From contig DSAI01000208.1 in assembly GCA_011372845.1 (NCBI GenBank), positions 1 through 5,240 on the forward strand: a stretch of 5,240 bases of DNA, in the 5' to 3' direction. A program made the position numbers and the translations under genes. Position 1 is the first letter of the stretch. Every line of letters starts with the position of its first letter. Below, one piece after another: positions 1 to 5,108 of this stretch. This DNA comes from Actinomycetota bacterium (lineage in GTDB: Bacteria > Actinomycetota > Coriobacteriia > Anaerosomatales > Anaerosomataceae). Under the pieces are notes generated by a model that was not told the DNA's origin, searched no databases, and saw nothing but the letters and a program-made list of their open reading frames with translations.

Positions 1-17
1 AAGGCTCGGGTGATCGC

Positions 18-395
18 ATGGACCTCGTGGCGGATCACGTAGGCATCGTGGTGAGCGACCTGGAGCGGTCCAAGTCGTTCTACCGCGCTCTCGGCTTCAC
101 CGAGGGCGACGAGCGGGTGATGGCCGACAAGACGCTTTCGTTCATGCACCTCGGCGATCTGGCGATCGAGCTCTTCGCGTACGACGACGCGGTGCCGGCT
201 CACGATCTGCCCGAGCGCATGCTCGGCTTCAAGCACCTTGCGTTCGAGACGCAGGACATCGACGCCGCCTACGAGGAGTTGCGCCGGGCGGGCGTCATCG
301 GCGAGGACATAGCCATACGCGAGATGCCCGGAGGGTGGCGGCTGTTGTTCTTCCCGGACCCTGATGGGATGGAGATCGAGCTCAAGCAGGCGTGA
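18..395 (+). CDS. VOC-superfamily (glyoxalase-fold) protein
   Basis: A complete 125-residue single-module protein of the vicinal oxygen chelate fold, the usual length for the glyoxalase/bleomycin-resistance/dioxygenase group. It opens with the family signature DHVGIVVSDLERSKSFYRALGF. The four classical metal-ligand positions all look filled: His7, Glu51 (in IELF), His73 (in KHLAF) and Glu121 (in EIEL, after the FPDPDG turn). This H/E/H/E set is typical of glyoxalase I and methylmalonyl-CoA epimerase, so a divalent-metal enzyme that probably works as a dimer is likely. The substrate cannot be read from the sequence: lactoylglutathione lyase-like or epimerase-like activity are both possible. 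The ATG at 18 puts the signature at the N-terminus; the upstream GGGTGAT is only a weak ribosome site. It converges on the membrane protein gene 23 bases downstream. Confidence 0.88.
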   Translation: MDLVADHVGIVVSDLERSKSFYRALGFTEGDERVMADKTLSFMHLGDLAIELFAYDDAVPAHDLPERMLGFKHLAFETQDIDAAYEELRRAGVIGEDIAIREMPGGWRLLFFPDPDGMEIELKQA

Positions 396-396
396 C

Positions 397-417
397 AGCC
401 GACGGCCGTCTGCGGCT
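397..417. terminator. Possible bidirectional terminator hairpin between convergent genes
   Basis: Between the stop codons of the VOC gene (395) and the convergent membrane protein gene (419) lies AGCCG at 397-401 pairing with CGGCT at 413-417. A self-complementary GACGGCCGTC at 401-410 lies inside, giving an alternative fold. No clear T-tract follows on either strand, so factor-independent termination is only possible, not shown. Confidence 0.3.
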
Positions 418-418
418 C

Positions 419-904
419 TCAGCCCGTGACGGCGCCGTTCCGCGAGCGGCCGAACACGGCATGCCAGAAGACGCGGTCGGCAAGCAGCAACGCCGCGCCC
501 ACGCCCAGGTAGATCGCGCCGAGGATCCCCGCCCCGATCTGATCGGGAGCCACGACGAGCCGACGGAGCGCCATCCCGCCGCCCATCATGAGTGCGACGA
601 AACCCCAGGAGCGGAGCGAGAAGAAGCTCGGCAGCCACGCACGACCTCGCGCGTGGATACGATCGACGGCACGCTCGGCTACCCCCTCGAGCATGTATCG
701 CGACTTCAGGACACCGAGGGCGAGGCCGGCGGCGAGCGCCCAGGCGTGCCAGGAGCGGCCCTGGATGTATCCGGCGCCGCGGACGAGCAGGATGCTGGCT
801 CCGATCAGCCACATGACCGCTCCCGCCACGAGTTGCATGCGCACGCCGGCCAGCGGCCAGAGCGGTCGCCGTGCCAGCGGTTCGTTCTCGCGGTGCCCGG
901 TCAT
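419..904 (-). CDS. Four-helix integral membrane protein of unknown function
   Basis: A 161-residue protein with about four hydrophobic segments (residues 23-41, 53-66, 100-113 and 123-141). They are joined by a basic, presumably cytoplasmic middle section (about 67-99) rich in Arg. I do not recognise a named family. The two halves look alike: Trp, then a Gly/Leu-rich helix ending in Arg, then a second helix ending in K/D-R (Arg42 to Arg69, and Arg114 to Arg144). This suggests an internal duplication of a two-helix hairpin. The frame stays open further upstream to 1024, but I chose the ATG at 904: an AAGG motif sits just before it, and the upstream residues lack membrane character and would run into the ribosome site of the divergent arginine deiminase gene. 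No cysteines or obvious catalytic motif remain, so no enzymatic role is proposed. Confidence 0.75.
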   Translation of the reverse strand: MTGHRENEPLARRPLWPLAGVRMQLVAGAVMWLIGASILLVRGAGYIQGRSWHAWALAAGLALGVLKSRYMLEGVAERAVDRIHARGRAWLPSFFSLRSWGFVALMMGGGMALRRLVVAPDQIGAGILGAIYLGVGAALLLADRVFWHAVFGRSRNGAVTG

Positions 905-952
905 GCGGTGCCTTTCGAAAGCGGCGTACCCGGCGTCGAGGTGCAAGCCCGA

Positions 953-977
953 TGCCAGCAGCCACGCCTCGTGGCAT
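953..977. promoter_or_regulatory. Inverted repeats in the divergent spacer upstream of arginine deiminase
   Basis: The 110-base spacer between the divergent membrane protein and arginine deiminase genes holds ATGCCA (952-957) matching TGGCAT (972-977). Overlapping it is GCCAC (961-965) with GTGGC (971-975). The two pairings exclude each other. CATAGT at 975-980 could be a weak -10 box for the deiminase gene, with no convincing -35. A role as operator is inference only. Confidence 0.25.
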
Positions 978-1002
978 AGTAACCGAGGAAGACCGTTTCG
1001 CC

Positions 1003-1010
1003 GAGGAGGT
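1003..1010 (+). promoter_or_regulatory. Ribosome binding site of arginine deiminase
   Basis: GAGGAGGT is a near-perfect Shine-Dalgarno sequence ending 4 bases before the ATG at 1015. A GTG directly before the ATG (1012-1014) is in frame and could also start the protein, adding one residue. This site decides against the longer in-frame extension reaching back to 871. Confidence 0.8.
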
Positions 1011-1014
1011 CGTG

Positions 1015-2289
1015 ATGGAGCCACTCGTACCGGGCGTCTACTCCGAGGTCGGCGGATTGCGCACCGTGCTCGTCCACCGGCCGGGGGTCGCGCTCGAGCG
1101 GCTCACACCCGAGAACCGTGCCGACTTCCTCTTCGACGACGTGGTGTGGGTGGAGCGCGCCGCCGCCGAGCACGATGCGTTCGTGGAGCTGCTGCGGTCG
1201 CGGGACGTCGAGGTGCTCTATCTGCAGCAGATGCTCGCCGACGCGTTCGAAGCCTCCGCCGAGGCTCGTGACGAGGCTGTCTCCAGCGCGGTCTCCTCGT
1301 ACACTGTGGGCCTCTCGCTCGTCTCCGAGCTTCGCTCGTACCTCCGGCAGCTGGACGCGGCCCGGCTAGCCGAGGTGCTCGTGGGCGGGTTGCTCGGCTC
1401 GGAGATCGAGGGTGTGGACCTGGCGTCGTTGCGGAGACGGTCGCTCGGCGCAGTCCTCGCAGACCCGGACAGCTTCGTGCTGCCCCCGCTGCCGAACACC
1501 GTCTTCACCCGTGACTCGAGCGCGTGGTTGTACGGCGGCGTGGTGCTTCCGCCGCTCTTCTGGGCAGCCCGGCGCATGGAGGTCGTCCTCGTCTCACTGA
1601 TCTACCGATTCCACCCGCGGTTCGCCGCGACAGGGTTCCGGTTCTGGTATCCGCCGTCTGGGGACACGGCTCGTTTCCCGCTTGAGGACTTCAGCCAGGG
1701 CTCGTCGCTCGAAGGCGGGGACGTGATGCCCATCGGCAACGGGACGGTCCTGATCGGCCTGGGCGAGCGCTCTACAGGGCGCATGGTGGAGCATGTCGCC
1801 TCGGCGCTGTTCGAGGCGGGCGAAGCCGAGCGTGTCATCGTCTGCCGCATGACCCAGCAGCGCGCGTACATGCACCTGGACACGGTGCTCACCTTCGTGG
1901 ACCACGACGCCGTGACGATCTTCCCGCCGGTCATCGACGATATGCAGGTCTTCAGCGTGCGACCGGGCTCCCGTCCTGACGAGTTCGAGGTAGCCGAGGA
2001 GATCGGCGTGCTCGAGGCGTGCGCCGACGCGCTCGGCGTGGCGCGTGTCCGAACGATAGAGACGGGTGGCGACCGGTTCCAGTCGGCGCGGGAGCAGTGG
2101 GACGACGCGAACAACGTGGTCGCGCTCGAGCCCGGCGTGGTGGTGGCGTATTCCAAGAACGTGCACACCAACGCGAAGCTTCGCGCCGCGGGAATCGAGG
2201 TTCTCGAGATCGAGGGGTCCGAGCTGGGCAAGGGCAGGGGCGGAGGACACTGCATGACGTGTCCTATCGTGCGCGACGCGGTGAGGTGA
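1015..2289 (+). CDS. arcA: Arginine deiminase
   Basis: Cytoplasmic enzyme that hydrolyses L-arginine to L-citrulline and ammonia, the first step of the arginine deiminase pathway, which yields ATP in the absence of oxygen and raises pH. At 424 residues it has the normal family length. The guanidine-modifying-enzyme motifs appear in order: FTRD (164-167), EGGD (233-236), HLD with the catalytic His287, the REQWDDANN stretch, and the C-terminal GRGGGHCMTCP with catalytic Cys413. The region between about residues 75 and 140 is the all-helical insertion that separates arginine deiminases from agmatine deiminases and DDAH enzymes. A strong ribosome site supports the start. The stop codon lies within the ribosome site of the nitroreductase gene, so the two are probably co-transcribed. 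Ornithine carbamoyltransferase (arcB), carbamate kinase (arcC) and the arginine/ornithine exchanger are not in this window. Confidence 0.95.
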   Translation: MEPLVPGVYSEVGGLRTVLVHRPGVALERLTPENRADFLFDDVVWVERAAAEHDAFVELLRSRDVEVLYLQQMLADAFEASAEARDEAVSSAVSSYTVGLSLVSELRSYLRQLDAARLAEVLVGGLLGSEIEGVDLASLRRRSLGAVLADPDSFVLPPLPNTVFTRDSSAWLYGGVVLPPLFWAARRMEVVLVSLIYRFHPRFAATGFRFWYPPSGDTARFPLEDFSQGSSLEGGDVMPIGNGTVLIGLGERSTGRMVEHVASALFEAGEAERVIVCRMTQQRAYMHLDTVLTFVDHDAVTIFPPVIDDMQVFSVRPGSRPDEFEVAEEIGVLEACADALGVARVRTIETGGDRFQSAREQWDDANNVVALEPGVVVAYSKNVHTNAKLRAAGIEVLEIEGSELGKGRGGGHCMTCPIVRDAVR

Positions 2290-2294
2290 GCGGG

Positions 2295-3089
2295 ATGGAC
2301 GTCACGAAGCCGGGACCGCTCACGAACCCGACCCTGGAAGTGATCGCGCGGCGCTCATCCACACGGACCTACGACCCCACTCCGGTCACGGCCGATGAGC
2401 GGCAGGCGATCCTGCACGCTGCGCTCCGCGCGCCCACGGGGGGCAACATGGTGCTCTACTCGGTCATCGATGTGGAGGACCCGTCGATCAAGGAGCGGCT
2501 CGCAGTCCTCTGCGACGACCAGCCCTTCATCGCCACGGCGCCGTGGGTGCTCCTGTTCGTGGCCGATTGGCAGAAGTGGACCGATCTGTTCGCGGCAAGC
2601 CCGGTCGCCGAGGTGGACGCCGAGGCGCACAGGTCGGCCGTGGGGCCCGGCGACCTGATGCTGGCGTGCGCCGACGCGATCATCGCGGCGCAGACGGCCG
2701 TGATCGCCGCCGAGTCGCTCGGCATCGAATCGTGCTACATCGGCGACATCATCGAGAACGGCGAGGAGGTCGCCGACCTGCTGGAGCTTCCGGCCCATAC
2801 GTTCCCCGCGGCGATGGTGTGCTTCGGGCGCCCGCGCAAGCGCCGGGAGCCCATCGGCCGCTATGGGCGGAATCTCATCCACCGCGACCGCTACCGGCGC
2901 ATGACGGATGCCGAGGTCGCCGAGGTCACCCGCGAACTGGGTGAGCTGCACGCACCGCCGGGACTTCCGGCGGGTGTGACCGACTACGCCCAGGCGGTCT
3001 ACCGCCGCAAGTTCGCCTCGGCGTTCATGGCCGAGATGAACCGCTCGGCGGCGTGGTGGATCGATCGCTGGGTCCGCGGCGAGCGGTGA
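2295..3089 (+). CDS. Nitroreductase-family FMN oxidoreductase
   Basis: A 264-residue protein of the FMN-dependent, NAD(P)H-using nitroreductase fold. Near the N-terminus is the flavin-phosphate signature RRSSTRTY (19-26), followed by APTGGN (46-51), the dimer-interface helix region, and a late-fold motif GIESCYIGDI (143-152). A basic FGRPRKRREP loop follows. The last 60 residues form a predicted helical tail containing EMNRSAAWW, as in NfsA/Frp-like and related anaerobe proteins. Substrate is open: nitro-compounds, quinones, free flavin or an enoate-like compound are all possible. The ATG at 2295 is only 5 bases after the arginine deiminase stop, and GAGGTGAG at 2283-2290, overlapping that stop, serves as its ribosome site. 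This implies translation from a shared transcript. No biochemical link between the two genes can be read from the sequence. Confidence 0.88.
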   Translation: MDVTKPGPLTNPTLEVIARRSSTRTYDPTPVTADERQAILHAALRAPTGGNMVLYSVIDVEDPSIKERLAVLCDDQPFIATAPWVLLFVADWQKWTDLFAASPVAEVDAEAHRSAVGPGDLMLACADAIIAAQTAVIAAESLGIESCYIGDIIENGEEVADLLELPAHTFPAAMVCFGRPRKRREPIGRYGRNLIHRDRYRRMTDAEVAEVTRELGELHAPPGLPAGVTDYAQAVYRRKFASAFMAEMNRSAAWWIDRWVRGER

Positions 3090-3095
3090 GCCGCG
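3075..3095. terminator. GC-rich hairpin at convergent gene ends, possible terminator
   Basis: CGCGGC (3075-3080) pairs perfectly with GCCGCG (3090-3095) around a 9-base loop that contains the nitroreductase stop codon. Only 10 bases separate the two convergent stop codons, so one structure could serve both directions. There is no T-tract on either side, so this is a weak call. Confidence 0.3.
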
Positions 3096-3099
3096 TCCG

Positions 3100-3762
3100 T
3101 CACTGGACGATGAGCATGCCCTCGTTGCCGCCGGCTCCGCACAGGATCTCGTAGGTGCCCGGCTCAAGAGCCGCGAGCTCGATAATCCCGCCGTCCATGA
3201 TCTCTGCCGAGGCGCCAAGGGCGGGGAGAACGACCGAGGTCCGGCACTCCGTATCCGGCCCGAAGGTCATCGTAAGCGGAAGACCGGCCTGCGCGCTGAT
3301 GATGTTGGGGACCAGCCCGGAGCCGTTGTCGGCGATCGTGATGCTCTGCGCACTCCCATCGGCGGAGACCTCGGCCGGTGTGGTGTCCGCCACCGTGGGC
3401 TGGGTGTACCCCACCGCCGCCAGCGTGCGCTGGACCTCGGCTGGATCGAGGATGGCCGGGTCGTACGCCACCGTGAGCACCAGCGTCTCCGTGTCGAGCG
3501 TGGCCGATGCAGCTCCCTGTACGCCGGAGATGGCGTCGAAGATGTGCGCAGATTCGTGTGCGGCATCCGAGCCTTCGAGCAACCGCATGGGGATGTCGGT
3601 GGTCGCTGCGGCTTCCGCCTCCGAGATGATGTAGGTGATCTTCGCACCCTCGGTCTTGGTGGTGCCGGGGGCGTTGGCTGACAGCGTGTTGGCTATCACG
3701 TACGCCACGCCGACGATCAGCACGGCGGATATGGCGAGGATGGTACGGGGTGTCGGTCTCAT
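3100..3762 (-). CDS. Membrane-anchored HMA-like plus cupredoxin-like protein
   Basis: A 220-residue protein with a short basic N-terminus and one hydrophobic segment (about 8-24) acting as signal anchor, so the rest is probably outside the membrane. Residues about 55-118 resemble a heavy-metal-associated (ferredoxin-like) domain, ending in the typical late-strand text DPAEVQRTLAAVGY. The usual CxxC metal site is absent. Residues about 138-220 resemble a cupredoxin domain of the kind attached to TauE/SafE-like or P-type ATPase metal proteins: SITIADNG, a first Cys173 before TSVVLPALG, then EPGTYEILCG with Cys208 and finally Met216. The usual copper-binding histidines are missing. I infer a role in copper or other soft-metal handling, or a purely structural relative. 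The frame continues upstream to 3813, but ATG 3762 has a GGAG site 6 bases before it and places the anchor correctly. It is divergent from the PerR gene, with a 156-base spacer. Confidence 0.7.
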   Translation of the reverse strand: MRPTPRTILAISAVLIVGVAYVIANTLSANAPGTTKTEGAKITYIISEAEAAATTDIPMRLLEGSDAAHESAHIFDAISGVQGAASATLDTETLVLTVAYDPAILDPAEVQRTLAAVGYTQPTVADTTPAEVSADGSAQSITIADNGSGLVPNIISAQAGLPLTMTFGPDTECRTSVVLPALGASAEIMDGGIIELAALEPGTYEILCGAGGNEGMLIVQ

Positions 3763-3864
3763 TGCGGCTCCAGGGTCGTGAGGCGGGCACCGTTCTGTCG
3801 ATGGATAGCACACGCTGTGCCAGAGCAGAGCCGTGAGACCGGTTAGAGGAAGGTCGGCATCGGG

Positions 3865-3895
3865 TATACTTGTTGCGTTACAATCCTATGTAGGA
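3865..3895 (+). promoter_or_regulatory. Candidate promoter and operator palindromes upstream of the PerR gene
   Basis: This is the only AT-richer patch of the spacer. TATACT (3865-3870) and TACAAT (3879-3884) both resemble a -10 box, but neither has a convincing -35. TTGT (3870-3873) and ACAA (3880-3883) form an inverted repeat with 6 bases between them. Directly next to it is the 12-base palindrome TCCTATGTAGGA (3884-3895). Such symmetry over a start region is what an autoregulating Fur-family dimer would bind, but it does not match the known B. subtilis Per box. Assignment is by position only. Confidence 0.4.
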
Positions 3896-3918
3896 CATGC
3901 CAGCAATAAGGATACGTT

Positions 3919-4392
3919 ATGGATGCGATACCCGAATCCACACACGAGCGCGAGCAAGCCTTCGCTGATGCCCTTCGCGCCGACGGTCTCCGCATGACGC
4001 ACCAGCGTCTGGAGGTCATCAGGGAGCTTGCCTCGGCCACGCATCATCCCGATGCGGACGAGTTGTTCCGTGCCGTCCGTGAGCGTGTCCCTACGATCTC
4101 GCGCGACACCGTGTACCGCACCCTCACCACGTTGGCCGCTAGGCGGCTCATCGAGCGCATCGCCGCGCCGGGCGCGGCGCGGTTCGATCCGGACTCCTCG
4201 ATGCATCACCACTTCGTGTGCACGGAATGCGGCCGGATCCTCGACCTGGACGCTGGCGACCTCGGCGAGCCTGAGGTCCCATCGGGTCTTCCCGGCATCG
4301 GTGAGATCACCTCGGTACGGTTGGAGATCAAGGGGGTGTGCGGGGAGTGCGCCGCGCACGAGAAGGTTCGGACGGGTGATGGCGGGTCCTGA
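3919..4392 (+). CDS. perR: Fur-family peroxide-responsive repressor, PerR type
   Basis: A 157-residue metal-dependent DNA-binding regulator that in this family represses peroxide-defence genes until H2O2 oxidises metal-bound histidines. The N-terminal winged helix (about 13-85) carries MTHQR, HHPDADEL and the recognition-helix text SRDTVYRTL. The dimerisation domain carries RFDPDSSMHHHFVC. Matching the spacing of B. subtilis PerR, the regulatory metal ligands are His42 or His43, Asp90, His96, His98 and Asp109. The structural zinc site is Cys101/Cys104 plus Cys141/Cys144. Asp109, where iron-sensing Fur proteins normally have Glu, favours PerR over Fur. The start has AGGA 6 bases before ATG. 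It lies 102 bases upstream of a selenocysteine peroxiredoxin in the same direction, a standard PerR target. Fur or another metal sensor remains possible. Confidence 0.88.
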   Translation: MDAIPESTHEREQAFADALRADGLRMTHQRLEVIRELASATHHPDADELFRAVRERVPTISRDTVYRTLTTLAARRLIERIAAPGAARFDPDSSMHHHFVCTECGRILDLDAGDLGEPEVPSGLPGIGEITSVRLEIKGVCGECAAHEKVRTGDGGS

Positions 4393-4410
4393 GACGCATC
4401 ACGGTATCTC

Positions 4411-4431
4411 CCGGCGGGGTATCCCTGCCGG
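4411..4431 (+). repeat. Hairpin in the perR-peroxiredoxin spacer
   Basis: CCGGCGGG (4411-4418) pairs with CCTGCCGG (4424-4431) around a five-base loop; one pair is G-U in RNA. It lies 18 bases after the perR stop. No T-tract follows, so it is not a textbook terminator. It could protect the 3' end of the perR message, slow transcription, or mark an attenuation site. Confidence 0.4.
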
Positions 4432-4454
4432 TGGCACAACGGTCGTGGCAACCA

Positions 4455-4470
4455 TGCCGCACCTGCGGCA
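4455..4470 (+). promoter_or_regulatory. 16-base palindrome upstream of the peroxiredoxin, possible operator
   Basis: TGCCGCA and TGCGGCA form a perfect 7-base inverted repeat with a CC spacer, 24 bases before the peroxiredoxin ATG. Its left arm overlaps another inverted repeat, in which GTGGCA (4445-4450) pairs with TGCCGC (4455-4460) with one G-U pair in RNA, so the two RNA hairpins cannot form together. The palindrome may be a binding site for the adjacent PerR or part of a switching leader; neither is shown. Confidence 0.4.
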
Positions 4471-4479
4471 ACGGATGAG

Positions 4480-4485
4480 AAGGAG
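4480..4485 (+). promoter_or_regulatory. Ribosome binding site of the selenoperoxiredoxin
   Basis: AAGGAG ends 9 bases before the ATG at 4495. A second in-frame ATG at 4486 touches the ribosome site with no spacer and is therefore unlikely to start translation. The site shows that translation begins upstream of the in-frame TGA, not after it. Confidence 0.8.
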
Positions 4486-4494
4486 ATGACGCGT

Positions 4495-5079
4495 ATGAGT
4501 ATCCTCGTCGGCAAGGAAGCCCCTGACTTCGAGGCCAGCGGGCTGTTGGACGGCAAGTTCGGCAAGTTCAAACTCTCCGACTATCGCGGCAAGTGGGTCG
4601 TTCTGTGCTTCTATCCGGGCGACTTCACCTTCGTTTGACCGACCGAACTCTCGGCGGTCGCCAAGAAGTACCCTGAGATGAAGGAGCTCGGCGTAGAGGT
4701 GCTGTCCTTCAGTGTGGACAGCGTCCACTCGCACAAGGTGTGGCAGGAGACCGAGCTCTCCAAGATGGTCGATGGCGGGGTCGCGTTCCCGATGCTCTCT
4801 GACGGTGGCGGGAAGATCGGCGAGCAGTACGGTGTGTACAACGGCGCAGTGGACGTGCGCGGCCGGTTCATCATCGACCCCGAGGGCGTCATCCAGGCGA
4901 TGGAGGTCCTCACGCCTCCTGTGGGGCGCAACCCTGACGAGCTCATCCGCCAGATCAAGGCGTACCAGCACCAGCAGGCCACCGGCGAGGTCATGCCGTC
5001 CGGCTGGCAGCCGGGTGACCCCACTCTCAAGCCCACCGACGACCTCACCGGTCACGTGTGGGAGGTCTGGAAGCCGTAG
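4495..5079 (+). CDS. Selenocysteine-containing AhpC/Prx1-type peroxiredoxin (TGA 4636-4638 = Sec48)
   Basis: Reduces hydrogen peroxide and organic hydroperoxides in the cytoplasm through an attacking residue in the PxxxTxxC motif. The frame from ATG 4495 is open except for one TGA at 4636-4638, falling exactly where the peroxidatic cysteine belongs: PGDFTFV-U-PTEL. Homology runs unbroken on both sides, giving 194 residues, close to the about 187 of E. coli AhpC. Other active-site elements are intact: Pro41, Thr45, Glu51 and Arg122 (in [11 protein letters not shown]). The C-terminal arm keeps the resolving-cysteine context GEV-x-PSGW, but the residue is Met167, not Cys. Sec48 and Cys38 are the only redox residues. 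This suggests a one-selenol mechanism recycled by an external thiol such as thioredoxin. A stem-loop follows the TGA as expected for a SECIS. The adjacent PerR gene is the likely regulator. A sequencing error or nonsense mutation is possible but less likely. Confidence 0.92.
4645..4671 (+). promoter_or_regulatory. Putative bacterial SECIS element within the peroxiredoxin gene
   Basis: Directly after the TGA the coding RNA can fold so that GGC (4653-4655) pairs with GCC (4660-4662) around a GGUC loop (4656-4659). Below a C-A mismatch, UCU (4649-4651) pairs with AGA (4664-4666). After one bulged A, further pairs reach 4645 and 4671. The apical loop starts 18 nt past the UGA and begins with G, as the known bacterial SECIS model expects; E. 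coli fdhF also has GGUC in its loop. A competing stem, CGACCG (4640-4645) with CGGTCG (4655-4660), has six perfect pairs, but its loop is closer to the UGA. SelB would bind this element to deliver Sec-tRNA. Confidence 0.65.
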
Positions 5080-5108
5080 GCGTTCGGCACGCGGACCAGG
5101 AGTGAAGA

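Noticed and set aside
392..1271. Open plus-strand frames across the membrane protein gene and the start of arginine deiminase
   Set aside because: Composition is low-complexity Arg/Ala/Gly with no family features; the minus-strand protein has coherent helices and a ribosome site.
1594..2255. Long open frames on the minus strand opposite arginine deiminase
   Set aside because: Their translations are Arg/Ser/Pro-rich, without motifs or ribosome sites, typical of antisense frames in high-GC coding DNA. The plus strand encodes a clear enzyme.
2355..3218. Large minus-strand open frame opposite the nitroreductase
   Set aside because: His/Arg-rich with no recognisable domain, and it runs across the ends of two well-supported genes.
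3763..3813. An N-terminal extension of the cupredoxin-like protein to ATG 3813
   Set aside because: It would add 17 polar residues ahead of the signal anchor, and the ribosome site GGAG lies directly before ATG 3762.
4432..4449. TGGCAC at 4432-4437 as the -24 element of a sigma-54 promoter
   Set aside because: The expected GC-containing -12 element (TTGC-like) is absent at the right spacing.
4636..4638. TGA as a disabling nonsense mutation, making the peroxiredoxin a pseudogene
   Set aside because: It is the only disruption, falls exactly on the catalytic Cys codon, is TGA rather than TAA or TAG, and is followed by a SECIS-like hairpin. Chance placement is unlikely.
4678..5079. A 133-residue peroxiredoxin fragment starting at the internal ATG 4678
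   Set aside because: It lacks the active-site half of the fold and has no ribosome site. The frame continues upstream through the TGA to a well-placed start at 4495.
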